Below are positions 23,238 to 34,748 of a stretch of 64,000 nucleotides of DNA, piece after piece. The notes below the pieces were generated by a model. That model was not told where the DNA came from. It saw only the letters and a program-made list of their open reading frames with translations, and searched no databases. Source of the DNA: Paragordius varius (lineage: Eukaryota; Nematomorpha); the NCBI GenBank assembly GCA_964247055.1, contig OZ176054.1:8742001-8806000 (forward strand), given 5' to 3'. Position 1 is the stretch's first letter, and each line of letters begins with the position of its first letter. Made by a program: the position numbers and the translations under genes.

Positions 23238-24022
23238 TAATGCTAAAAGCGAAAGTTGCTGACGATACTATACTGCTGTCAAATTCAGTGAACAACCTAA
23301 AAAAACTCTTAACAAAAATTTTAAATGAATGTCATAAATTTGGACTGACGATCAACTTAAAAAAACTAAAATTATGATTATAAACGCTCCCACTATAACA
23401 ACTTATCCTTTGACAACCAAAAATAAGTAGTCTCCCAATACACTTAATTAGGCATTCTTATAAATACGACTAACAGCACCCCCGACATCAGAAGAAGAAT
23501 AGGAATTGCTAAGACAAAAATGATAAAATATAATACACTATGGTCGTCACACGACATCAAACTCAAAACAAAAATCCGATTAGTTAAATCCCTAATATTT
23601 CCTAGCATGCTATACGCGTCAGAAAGTTGGAAAATAAAAAAGAATAACGAAAAATACATTAACGCCTTCGAAATGTGGTGTGGCGGAAGATACGTCAAAT
23701 CACTTGGAAAGACAAAATAAAGAACTTCGTAATCCTTGACAAAATAAATCCCGAGATACACCTGATTAGCATGTGCCTCAAAATAAAATTATCATACTTT
23801 GATCACATTACCAAAGCTAATGACTTGGAATTCCAACTTATGACAGGCAAGGTCGAATGATCCAGGAAACATGGACGCTGCAAGATGCGCTGGATCGAAA
23901 ACCTAACCAAAGATACCAATCTCTCTTTACAACAGCTAACATCACTTGCTTACAATCGAATAAACTGGAGAAAATATACCTTCGAAAAAGCAATAAATCG
24001 ACAACGATCTTTGCTATAATAA
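23238..24022 (+). mobile_element. Non-LTR retrotransposon (LINE) 3' fragment
   Basis: Plus-strand pieces read VADDTILLSNSVNNLKKLL (reverse transcriptase YADD-type motif and following helix), KLKTKIRLVKSLIFPSMLYA, EKYINAFEMWC and GRCKMRWIENL. This order is typical of the reverse transcriptase end of endonuclease-type LINEs (AFEMWCxRRxLRISW..., GRxxxRWIDNI). Frames are broken. The 3' end runs into (ATA)n at about 24.00-24.02 kb, a likely tail. The fragment lies between two TTAA MITE pieces of opposite orientation. Confidence 0.75.
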
Positions 24023-24030
24023 TAATAATA

Positions 24031-24555
24031 AAATAGCCCAGACTATATTTAAATTTATATTTTTTAAACAATGGTCCCAATTTAAATTTATGCTTCCATC
24101 CTAATCAAAATTATATAAATAAGCCGAAATATCTAAATAAATTTGGTTTAGAAAAAAAATCCATATCAAACTACGTCGACGGCATTATTTTACATTTTTG
24201 CAAAATATCATGTTTATTTAATTTAAAATCTAAAATAAAACCTAATTTTTCATTTAAATCACATCTAACATTGATAGAAAAAGAAAAAATGGTTTATTTT
24301 TTATAATTTTAAAATTTAGCTTATTCATATATGTCCTGTTGACTAAATTTTTACCTTGAGGGTTTATCTAAAAATAATTATTATCAAGTATTTTTAAATA
24401 AATTCTCATATATTTCGGTTCATTAATTGTGCAAATTTTTGCCAAGGTTTTAATTCATTCCATATTTTTGAATTATTTAATTTTAAACAGGCCTGGGGTA
24501 ACCAACTACCCCAATTTGAATCAAAGGACTAAAATGAATGTGTTGTATCCATGTG
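24031..24555 (+). mobile_element. TTAA MITE, copy 3, left end missing
   Basis: It matches the full-length family from the CCCAGACT motif onward and ends ATCCATGTG followed by TTAA (24556-24559). The first ~30 bp are lost at the non-LTR tail. Confidence 0.65.
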
Positions 24556-24559
24556 TTAA

Positions 24560-25584
24560 GCGCCAACCATATAATACCGACAAATATTGCATATGTTTTA
24601 ACATCTATTTATTATTCTAAATCACAAAATGCTTTTGCGGATCTGATATAAATTGCAGGTAAAATGGCTAATGCAATTTAGTATAAAAGAGAGAATATTT
24701 TTAAAAACTCTAATTTACAATCCCATATATTTATTTTATTTTAAATCTGATTTATCAGGATATCATCTGAAAAGATCTTTTCATATGTATCTTAACTTCA
24801 TTCTCTTTTGGGTAGTTATATACCCATAACTATCTAAATGATTATAACTATGTAAAGGTGCCAAATTTAAAAATATGTTCTTTAGTTTTTTAGCTGCATT
24901 CTTTAAAACTTTTTCAAAAATTTTATAATTGTAAAGTAATCCGATCTCAAACTTTTATGCCATCTAATTTGCATTTTATTCGCTATCAACAAGCAATTAA
25001 ATGTATATTATGAAAAATGTAAATAATTAACCCATTCAAATGGCATTGTGTTAAAATTTTTTTGATATTTATTGATTTCATAATCAGCTGTTTGTTTCAA
25101 ATTGTGTCTTGGAGTCATCAATGTTATAATATTCTGGAGTTTAACCAAAACTTTTAAAACAATAGTTTATTTACAAATATCTTTGTGGTATACTAGTCCA
25201 ATATATAATTGTTGCTAAAATAATTAAAAGGTAAAGAGTTAAACATTTATTTTATAATATGCCGACTAGCATGTCTTTTAAGGAAAACAGTAAAGATAAC
25301 TTGCTAAATATATTTGGCACATCTTGCCAATTCTTAATATACCATTTTGTGAGTTTCTTTTAATGGTTTCTGAGGAATCTTATAAAATCAAAATTCTCTA
25401 AGAAGATGTGCCCAATAAAAACCGAATTGCAATAATTGCTAAATATATTGTATATATATATGTCATAAATTCAGCAAGGTTCAAGTCCTTTTTAATATTA
25501 AGGCCAGGTAAGTTTTTTAAAAAAATAAATTATTTTGATTCCATATAGAATATATCACAAATATTTTGTCACTATCATTTTATA
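24560..25584. other. Gene-free AT-rich DNA
   Basis: No gene is seen. A short palindromic motif, gggtagttatatacccata at about 24.81 kb, recalls the subterminal palindromes of the MITEs around it. Otherwise unremarkable. Confidence 0.3.
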
Positions 25585-26209
25585 TATACCATTTGCACTT
25601 CAAGAGTGTCCTTAAACATTTCAAGTTGTTCCTTAACATTTCAATTGGTCCTTGAACATCTCAAGATCTTTTTGAACACTTCAAGTTGGTTTTGAACGCT
25701 TCATAAGGTCCTTGAATACTTTAAGTTGGTCCTTAAAATTTTTAAATTTGATTCAACCATATTTGCATGTATTTTATATATTTTATTATTTTTTAATCTA
25801 ATTTTCTTGTTTATTATATATTTATTGATTTAAAAATAAATTTTTTAATCAAAAACCACTTTCTTATTTCAAACTTATTTTTTTCCAATTTAACAAATTT
25901 TTTTAAATGTTTTTATGAAAAACTGTAAATAATACAGAAACTTATATATTTTAATTAGTTGTAAAAATTTAAATATCCAAAATAATTTTAAGAAATTTAT
26001 AAAGATATACTGTTTCTCAATGATTTTATGTTAGATAACAGAAAATAGGTTAAAAACGATAAAATACATAAATGATTAACGATTTGATTGATAAAAGTTA
26101 AAAACAAAACAAAAACAAAGGACCAACTTGAAGTGTTCTAGAACCAACTTGAAATGTTCAAGGACCAACATGAAGTGTTTAAGGACATTCTTGAAGTGCA
26201 AACGGTATA
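25585..26209. mobile_element. Foldback MITE copy C, both arms present
   Basis: Left end TATACCATTTGCACTTCAAG; inverted right end TATACCGTTTGCACTTCAAG. The left arm has about six 21-bp units of the type CACTTCAAGTTGGTCCTTGAA, and the right arm keeps about three in reverse. The AT-rich core is shared with copy B. Unit length, the spacing of CTTGAAC and the terminal TATAYCATTTRCA equal those of copy A, although the unit sequence differs. Confidence 0.75.
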
Positions 26210-26556
26210 CCTACTGCTGAAGACCGACAACAAATTGTTTTTTAAAAAGTCTGGTTGTGAACTCTTGTTTTTATTCTGACAGTTTTAATAAATTTTGTTA
26301 TTTTTTATTTAATGCAGCCATAATATCTACAATTTAAAATCTTCATAATTTATTGGCTAATCAAAAAGAATTTATCAATAATTTATATATCTATAAATAT
26401 TAATATCATGAATAACAAATAAATACAGCTGGTAATAGATTTGTTAATAACCAAGAAAGCACCATTACACAAATCCTTGTTATTGCAACAGTATAATTGT
26501 ACTTCACCTAAACAGAAAATTGAATAATAATATAAAAATTTCAGGTATGTTTTTAC
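26210..26556. other. Gene-free AT-rich spacer
   Basis: Nothing recognisable between two MITEs. Confidence 0.3.
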
Positions 26557-27380
26557 CAGGGCTTGAATCCGGTTCAAAAAAAGTGGAACCAGAACCGGGT
26601 CGGTTCCTGAACAAGTGGACGGAACCGCGTTGGTTTTTAAAAATTTTGCGGTTCCGGAACCGGTTCTTTAGATAAAGGACCGGTTCCATTTTCGGTTCCT
26701 GACTTTTGATTAAATGATTTACAAAGTTATTATTATAATAATAAAACCAAGGTATTAACAATTTTGAATCAAACAATTTATTATAAATTGCCAAATGTAT
26801 AGTGAAAGAAATATAGTGTAGCAATAAATTAAACAAATTGTAAAAATATAATAGGAAAATAAGATTCGGAAAATGTTTGTATAAGTACAAAGGTATAAAT
26901 TGAGAGTTAAATTAAGTTTGGCATCTAAAAATTCTTTATTTAACTTTAAAATTATTGCACCAAGAAATTCGCTCGTCAAACTGCTTCTCAGGTCTGAAAA
27001 TAGAAAATTAAGGGTGAAAAAACTCTTATCAACGAGACCTATATATACGAACATATGTGTTATAAATAGACTCGACTTATGACTATTACTTTTTTAAGAA
27101 GAGCCGAATCGCCTAAAATTCAGAGAGTATCGCTACTATAATATCAGACGCTTAGTTTTAGGTTTAAAGTTTGAAGTATGAAATATGTAGTGATACAATC
27201 AAATTTAAATAATAAAATAAAATTTTTATAATAAAAATCATATGGGAATCAGTAATTAAGGGTATGGAACCGGAACCGGGTTGGTTCCTGAATGGTTGGG
27301 ACCGGAACCGCGCTGGTTCCATCCCAATGGAATCGGTTCTTGTTAAAATCCCAGGAACCGGGTTCCGGTTCCAGGCCCTA
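26557..27380. mobile_element. hAT-type non-autonomous element with GGAACCGGTTCC-rich ends
   Basis: Both ends begin YAGGGCYTGRAWCCGG and are crowded with GAACCGG/CCGGTTC direct and inverted repeats over about 150 bp. The flanking octamers gtttttac and ttttttac match at 7 of 8, supporting hAT. No transposase is present in the core. A related element is at 56.3 kb. Confidence 0.7.
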
Positions 27381-28099
27381 TTTTTTACTCATCAGACAAT
27401 AAATGAGACTTTAAAAGTATTTAAACTAAATATGTTTAACTTTTTATATGAGATTTTTGCAATAGATCTAAATCAATACGCTACAAAATGACATAATGAT
27501 GAAAATTGGATAGAGTCTTTTAGGTTATTAAGCTGCCTAAAAACCATTTCTTAGCCAAGCAATAAATATGAAAAATTTAATAATATTTTATAAACAATGT
27601 ATGAAATTTTGGACATTAAATTAACATCAGTTAGGTTAGGGCAGGGGTGTCCAACACAAATGGCTTGAAGAGCCACATTTTTGACCTCAAAATTCCAAAG
27701 AGCCATTTTTTATTTATATTATTCAAAACATAGGTAACAAATAAATTTATATTAACACATAGATGTGCTAAATATAAAAAGAAAATAAACAGTATAAATA
27801 TAATAATGCTTTGCTAATTAAATTATATCAATGTGTAAAAAATAGATAAAAATTCATGGATATGGAAAACTTATTGCAATTCGATAGTATGACTAGAGTA
27901 GACTGTGGCGAATTTAATCGCCAAAATGTAACCTTATTTATTCAGACAGCGAGTTTATCATGAGGGGAATGCATGAAATTATAAAATTTGTTAAGTATTT
28001 CGCGCGATACAAGATCACGATGAATCAAGCGATGGACCTGACTTAAAAGAAAGTACATAAAAGCACATATAAAATAGCATCCTCAATTGATAGTCTCTG

Positions 28100-28300
28100 C
28101 AAAAGAAATGTTACCTTCTTAAAGGGAGATGATAATCATGCAATCTAAAATGTATTGAGTTAAATATGAGCGTGTCTTGTTTGATAACGATTGGTGCCCA
28201 TACACAATGGGAAAAAACAAGGGTAAGATGGAAACCGATGCCATAAATATGATCAAATATATATAATGCATTGACACCAGAAAAATCTCTGTGCACATGA
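28100..28300 (+). repeat. Inverted fragment of the hAT-B transposase inside copy 1
   Basis: The reverse complement of this stretch resembles 29.26-29.48 kb, sharing 'acccttgttttttcccat', 'tcaaacaaga' and 'caatgcattatatata'. Copy 2 lacks about 350 bp here, so copy 1 gained an extra, opposite-facing piece. Confidence 0.6.
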
Positions 28301-30046
28301 ATAATAAAAATAAAAGAAATAAATATTTTTCATTGCATAACTAAATTTTTGATGGGATATTTGTTTTGTAATTTTTTTGCTTAATTTATTGAGATCTATA
28401 TCAATATTTAATACAGCACAATTCATTCTCCAAGTCATCAGTTAATAAAGAACGTGAAAGAGATTTTGTGTATTTCATTTTAGAAAAAAAAACTTTCACA
28501 AAGATAAGTGGACCCAAAAATACAAATTAATCATTGTGCAAAAATTCTTAAATTAGGAAATTTATCAAACGTTATATATTTTTTATAAAATTCAATTTTA
28601 TTTGTTTGCCCAAATAATAATATTAATTCATTATTGGATTGCAAATCTAGTAATTCCATTTGTAAACTAATAGGAGCGTTGATAGCTTCAACGTAGAATG
28701 GACAACAAAATAAATCAAATATTTTTTCATATTTTGTCATATCCCCGTATCGATTATTAAAAGCTTTTGGTAATATGTTAATTTGATCTGCATATTTAAA
28801 AAAATCGTTAGTTTATTAGCTTTAAATCTATTCAATTCTGGAAAATGTTCAGCATTATTTTTTTTAAATGGCATTCAAATAACGTCAATTTTTACAAAAC
28901 GCTTTAATATGGTTATTCGCATCAACAATTGAATTATCTTTCTTTTGCAAGGATTCATTTGATTAAGTTTTTCGGTAATATCTACGGAAAAGCATAAATC
29001 TGACAACCAATCTTCATTGGATAATTCCTCTACCAAATAATTTCTGCAAGAGAAAAATATTTATTTCTTTTAATAAATAATAAAACCTTTTTAGACATTT
29101 CCCTCGACTAAGCCACCTTACATTTGAAAAAAATATAAGATCTCCATATTCTAAATGAATTTCTTTTTATAACTCCTTAAAATGCCTATGCTTCACATGA
29201 GATTTTATAAAATTAACTAGTTTAATAACAACGGTCATATCATTGTCCAATGTCAGAGCATGTGCGCAGAGATTTTCACGGTGAATCATGCAATGCATTA
29301 TATATATATGGTCAATATGAATACCATCGGATTTCATCTTATTTAACAATAATTTCACGCCCTTGTTTTTTTCCCATCACAGCTGGGGCACCATCTGTTG
29401 TCAAACAAGATAGCGCCCTCATATTTAATTTATTGTCCTCAATACATTTTAAAATTGCATGAAACATATCATCTCCCTTAGTTGTATTTTTCATCGGAAG
29501 TAAGCCTAACATATCTTCTGTATAATTAAAAAATTCATTTATTCCTCGAATAAAGACTACTAATTGTTATATGTTGCTTATATCTGTGCTTTCATCAAAT
29601 GACAAGGAATACGCCACAAAATTTTGAATTCTTTCTTTTAGGGAAAGTTGAAATTCTTCTGCGATGTCTGTAATTCGTCGACACACAGTATTGCGCGAAA
29701 GTCTTATACTGGATATTAATTCAACTTTATTAGGCAAAACACATTTTATAATTTCCAGTACGCATTCCTTTAAAACTCATCATCAGAATAGGCTTCATTT
29801 TTTTGGCGAGTAAATTGGCAACAATATAACTTGCCTTTACTATCGGATAAGGTTGCGTGAATGATATTGGTTGGAGATTATTAATAATGCATGGTATTGG
29901 CATGTCTTTTTAAATTATATTCGCGAAACCCGTTTGTCGTAAATTTGCAAATAAGGCACTCCGCTTTGTTGAAAATTTGAGTAAACCCATATTTTGATAC
30001 CCAGTCGGGATTGTATTTTCTAGTTACTTTTTTAGATTTATGCATA

Positions 30047-30360
30047 TTGAAAGCTGAATAAATTATTTTAAATACATTTGCAAGTAATTTAATGTTCTGG
30101 ACATTATAATTCCAGTATTTATGAAAGCTAAATAAATTATTTTAACTACCTATTTTTTTTGCAAGTAATTTAATGTTTCAATGGACCCAAATTATAATTC
30201 CGGTATGAAAGCTAAATAAATTATTTTAAATACCTATTTTTTGCAAGTAATTTAATTTTTCAATAGACTTAATTATAATTCCCAGTATTGGTATGAAAGC
30301 TAAATAAATTATTTTAAATACATATTTTTTGCAAGTAATTTAATGTTTTAATTTAATGTG
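30047..30360. repeat. Minisatellite at the 5' side of hAT-B copy 1
   Basis: About three and a half direct repeats of roughly 95 bp, each with GCTAAATAAATTATTTTAAATAC, written in parts as GCTAAATAAATTATTTTAA plus ATAC, then TTTTTTGCAAGTAATTTAAT. It lies beyond the transposase start and is also present in copy 2. Confidence 0.75.
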
Positions 30361-30871
30361 AAAGTTACATCTTGAAGTTGGAAGTAACATGCAGGAAAAA
30401 ATGTGTTTTATAAAAATTAAATGAATGCGATGATAGATATTTATAATAAAGAATTTTATTAAAAATTTCTAAAAATAATTTAAATGTCAAAATAAAAATG
30501 CATGTTTACATATAAAAATTTTTTTAAAAAAATTAGAAATTATTTTTTTTAAAAAATTTTTTTTTTTCAAAATTTTCAAAGAGCCACTTAGAATTTTCAT
30601 GAGCCATTAGTGGCTCGCGAGTACCGTTGGACACCCCTGGGTTAGGGCAACAATTAAATTAGGGTCGATACACACTATTATGTGTCTTAAGCAGTAAATA
30701 TATATGTTTACATTTTAGAAGTACGATATATTGATATTCATTGATAATTGATATAAAACAATTTTCGGTCGCCATAAAAATGTCCAAAAAAGAATTTGAT
30801 TGTATAATAGAATAGAGTCGTTTTGGTAATTATGATAATATGAGAAATAAATTTTAATATAAGTATTAGGA

Positions 30872-31225
30872 CAGATGTGTTCAACATGCGGCCATCCGCG
30901 AATAATTATGCTTGCAAAAAATTTGAAAAATATCAATTTAAATTATATGCAAAAAATGAGAGATTATTTCGGCCGTTGAATGTTAACATACCACATTTTT
31001 TTAGCTGGGCTTAAAATATTATGGGTTTTTTAGGGTAAAAATATCATTTTAATGTTGTTTTTCCCAATAACTTGCAATAATTGGTAAAATAAATAGGGGT
31101 TATATCTGCCTTAACTGTTTAAATCTCTTGTGTTTAATAAAAATTTATTAATATCATGTTTACATTTTCTTCAAATACGGCCCTTTGGTTATTTGAGTCA
31201 ACGGACGCGCAGTCGAACATCCATA
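30872..31225. mobile_element. Short hAT-type MITE (GTTCAAC family)
   Basis: The left end CAGATGTGTTCAACATGCGG and the right end with CGAACATCC form imperfect inverted repeats like those at 53.9 kb. 'ggccc' stands inside the right end. No clean target duplication. Confidence 0.4.
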
Positions 31226-31738
31226 AAATGGTAGCCTAAAATCATGCTATAAATTAACACGCGATTACAAAAAAGTGGATACAAATTTATAAATTTATAG
31301 TCATAAATACACCATAATATGTGATTTAAAATCAAACATCGGTAAAACAAAGAAGCTTTAGATAATTGGTCAAAGCTGGTAATACTGATGAGGCATTACG
31401 AGAGATATCGAAAAACTATTATATTGTTTACAAAAACAGTTAAAAGCATTCCATCCAATGTAATGTATCCGGAAATATTTGATTTTGTTTTTGATCAGAT
31501 AATTGTGGAAAAAAATAATTGTTTTGAACCACCCTACTTTTCGCAACTTTTTTGCTGATTACCTATCCATTAATCAATTAAGACTTTTATATAATTAGGT
31601 AGTCATGTCAATGAAACAGATAATTAAATTTCGCCAACAATAAAATAGAAAATAAAATATTTACAATTTATTAAAGGTCAAATAAAGCCCAAATAATTAT
31701 ATATGAATTTATTTGTGTTTTGATCAAGATTATCTCAA
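31226..31738. other. Gene-free AT-rich DNA
   Basis: No open frame or repeat recognised. Confidence 0.3.
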
Positions 31739-31833
31739 TAACGCTTTGATTCAAAATGGGGTATCTAAATACCTCAGAGTATATTTAAGTTTATGTTTTT
31801 AAGAAACTACTGAAAGAAACGGTCCCATTTTAA

Positions 31834-32409
31834 CACTTGGATACAAACATTCATTTTAGTACTTCGATTCAAATTGGGGTAGTTAAATGCCCCAGACTTC
31901 TTAAAAATTAAATTCTTTAAAAATATGGAAGGAATCGAAACCATGGCAAAATTCTGCACTTATACATTAATAAACCGAAATATATAAAAAATTTTATTCA
32001 AAAATACCTGATATTACGTATTTTGAGTTAAAACCGAAAGGTAAAAATGTCGTCATCGTGGCATATGTGCAATGATAAAATTGAAAAATAATACAAAATA
32101 AACCGCTTTTTCTATTTCTATCAATGTTAGATGTAATTTAAATAAAAAATTAGCTTTAGTTTTACCCTTAAAATTAAATAAAGACGATATTTGCAAAAAT
32201 TTTGTAAAATAAAAATGGCATCGAAGTAGTTTGACAAAGAACTTTTTTTTCAAAACAAAATTTTATATAGATGTTTTGGCATATTTATATAATTTTTCTT
32301 AGGATAAAAGCATAAATTTAAATTGGGACCATTTCCTTCAGTAGTTTTTTAATAATCCTAACTCAATTTTAGTCTGGGGTATTTAGATACCCCAATTTGA
32401 ATCGAAGTG
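31834..32409 (-). mobile_element. TTAA MITE, copy 4 (inverted, full length)
   Basis: It runs from TTAA|CACTTGGATAC to ATCGAAGTG|TTAT. A short plus-oriented fragment of the same family (about 31739-31829) lies immediately to its left, cut off at CGGTCCC. Confidence 0.7.
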
Positions 32410-32413
32410 TTAT

Positions 32414-32741
32414 ACGTATGCTTCTATCCCAATAAAAATTATATAAATAAGCCTAAATAATTAATCAAAATTTAGTTTTAAAAAAAATATCATATCAAAC
32501 TACATCCACGCTATTTTTATTTAACAACATTTTTGTAAAATATCGTGTTTACACACTTAAGTTATGTTAAGTATTTTTGGATAAATTTTTTTATATATTA
32601 TTTATTAATGATATATAGGTGCAAAATTTTGCCTTTCGATTCCTTCCATATTTTTTATTGAATTTAATTTAAACAAGCCTGGGGTATCCAACTACCCTAA
32701 TTTGAATCGAAGGACAGAAATGAATGTGTTGTATCCAAGTG
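32414..32741 (+). mobile_element. TTAA MITE, copy 5, partial
   Basis: It matches from GCTTCTATCC onward, with an internal gap, and ends ATCCAAGTG. It is directly adjacent to copies 4 and 6. Confidence 0.6.
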
Positions 32742-32751
32742 TTACTTTTAA

Positions 32752-33321
32752 CACTTCGATTCAAATTGGGGTGTCTAAATATCTCAGACTAAATTTAAAT
32801 TAAAATTTTTACAAAACTACTGAAGGAAACGGTCCCAATTTAAATTTATGCTTCTATCCTGATAATTATTATATAAATGCCAAAAATATCTTGATAAAAT
32901 TTTGCTTTGAAAAAAAAAGTTCCATCTCAAACTACTTCGACGCCATTTTTATTTTACAAAAATTTTGCAAAATATCGTGTTCATTTAATTTTATGGGTAA
33001 ACTAAAGCTTATTTTTTATATAAATTACATCTAACATTCATAGAAATTGAAAAAGCGGTTTATTTTGTATTATTTTTTAATTTTACAATTTGACACATGC
33101 CACGTTGACTAAATTTTTACCTTTTAGTTTTAGCTCAAAATAAGTAATATCAAGTAAAATTTTTTATATATGTCGGTTTATTAATGTTATATAAGTGCAA
33201 AATTTGCCATGGTTTTGATTGCTTCCATACCTTTTAAAGTATTCAATTTTTAACAGGCCTGGGGTATCCAACTACCCCAATTTGAATCGAAGGACTAAAA
33301 TGAGTGTGTTGTATCCAAGTG
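32752..33321 (+). mobile_element. TTAA MITE, copy 6 (full length)
   Basis: It runs from TTAA|CACTTCGATTC to ATCCAAGTG|TTAA, about 570 bp, in the same orientation as the copy at 11.5 kb and very similar to it. Confidence 0.75.
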
Positions 33322-33325
33322 TTAA

Positions 33326-33620
33326 AGCTAAAATCGAAGTTAATTTTTTTACATCCAACATTAATAAAAAGAAAAAAAGTGGTTTATTTTGTATTATTTT
33401 TTAATTCATTTAAGGCACACATGTCATGGTGACTAAATTTATAACTTGAGGTTCCACCTTAAAATAAGCAATGTCAAGTTTTTTTGAATAAACATTTTTA
33501 TATATTCGGTTTATCAAAGTTATATGAGTGCAAATATTTACCATGGTTTCGATTTATTCCGTATTTAAATTATTTAATTTTAAACAGGCCTGGGGTATCG
33601 AACTACCCCAAATGAATGTG
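33326..33620 (+). mobile_element. TTAA MITE, copy 7, partial
   Basis: It matches the second half of the family (GCTAAAATCGAAG to ATGAATGTGTTG) and is cut off before the solo-LTR-like block. Confidence 0.55.
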
Positions 33621-33633
33621 TTGAAAAATATTA

Positions 33634-34161
33634 TGTGATTAAATGTGACCTTTTGATGTGTGGTACCGGCTAACGCATCAATGTGGGTAGTCTTGTGAGA
33701 CTGAAACTCTTGTGCAGACTGAAACTGTCAAGTTAATAAATCTTGTTACACCCCTGATACTGAAAATGTTAACTCAAATTGATTTTGTTTTACCCCTGAT
33801 AGTGTTACTGATCCCATTCAGGCTAGAATCCAATACAATGTACAACCACAATGATTTCTAACTTATTGAAAGAATTATAATAACTGTGACTAACTGGGCT
33901 CTTGAAGATGAACTGATGAAAGCGATAAGGATTACGCCCTGAAACCTTGAATACGTATATATTGTCATTCATATAAAAGGTAATTCCTACGATCATCTTT
34001 TAAAATCATTTATCATTAAAATTATCTTATCCATAGACATTGTGTTTTTTTATAAGTAAATACCTAGTCAGACATGAATCTAATTTTATTTGTATAAATT
34101 TATTCATTAATAATTCAATAAATCTATCTCTGGCTTTAATTTCTTACGCTCTTACACCTCA
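33634..34161 (+). mobile_element. Solo-LTR-like block between two MITEs
   Basis: A 528-bp block begins TGTGATTAAATG and ends CTTACACCTCA, so TG...CA, with ATTA on both sides as a possible 4-bp target duplication. It contains a TATA-like TATAAAAGG at about 33.98 kb and AATAAA at about 34.12 kb, in the order expected of an LTR. There is no internal retroelement sequence and no second copy in the window, so a solo LTR is an inference. The family is unknown. Confidence 0.4.
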
Positions 34162-34166
34162 ATTAA

Positions 34167-34744
34167 CACTTGGATACAACACACTCATTTTAGTCCTTCG
34201 ATTCAAATTGGGGTAGTTGGATACCCCAGGCCTGTTTAAAATTAAATTCTTAAAAAAATATAGAAGGAATCGAAACCTTGGCAAAATTTTGCACTTATCT
34301 AACATTAATAAACCGAAATATATAAATTTTATTCAAAAATACTTTATATTACATATTTTAAGCTAAAACCGAAAGGTAAAAATTTCGTCAACGTGGCATG
34401 TGTCAAATTGTAAAATTGAAAAATTATACAAACTAAACCGCTTTTTCTATTTCCATCAATGTTAGATGTATTTTATATAAAAAATTAGCTTTAGTTTTAC
34501 CCTTAAAATTAAATAAAGACGATATTTGCAAAAATTTTGTAAAATAAAAATGGCGTCGAAGTAGTTTGAGATGGAGCTTTTTTTTCAAAACAAAATTTTA
34601 TGAAGATGTTTTGGCATATTTATATAATATTTATCAGGATAGAAGCATAAATTTAATTTGGGACCGTTTCCTTCAGTAGTTTTTCAAAAATATTAATTTA
34701 AATTTAGTCTGGGGTATTTAGATACCCCAATTTGAATCGAAGTG
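34167..34744 (-). mobile_element. TTAA MITE, copy 8 (inverted, full length)
   Basis: It runs from TTAA|CACTTGGATAC to ATCGAAGTG|TTAA, in the opposite orientation to copies 5-7. The non-LTR palindrome starts directly after its right TTAA. Confidence 0.75.
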
Positions 34745-34748
34745 TTAA

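Larger units (their letters stand above)
27642..30639 (-). mobile_element. hAT element B, copy 1 (GTF2IRD2/EPM2AIP1-like transposase), inactive
   Basis: It starts CAGGGGTGTCCAACAC, ends inverted at GTTGGACACCCCTG, and is flanked by a perfect 8-bp duplication GGTTAGGG (27634-27641 and 30640-30647). The minus strand holds a decayed transposase. Recognisable parts are a zinc-finger start near 30.0 kb (KKVTRKYNPDW, then KAECLICKF), and HCMIHRENLCAHAL at about 29.27 kb, the usual HCxIHxExL block of hAT proteins. Many stops and shifts are present. The copy also contains an inverted fragment of its own transposase near 28.1-28.3 kb. Copy 2 lies at 48.6 kb inside the peptidase gene. Confidence 0.88.
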
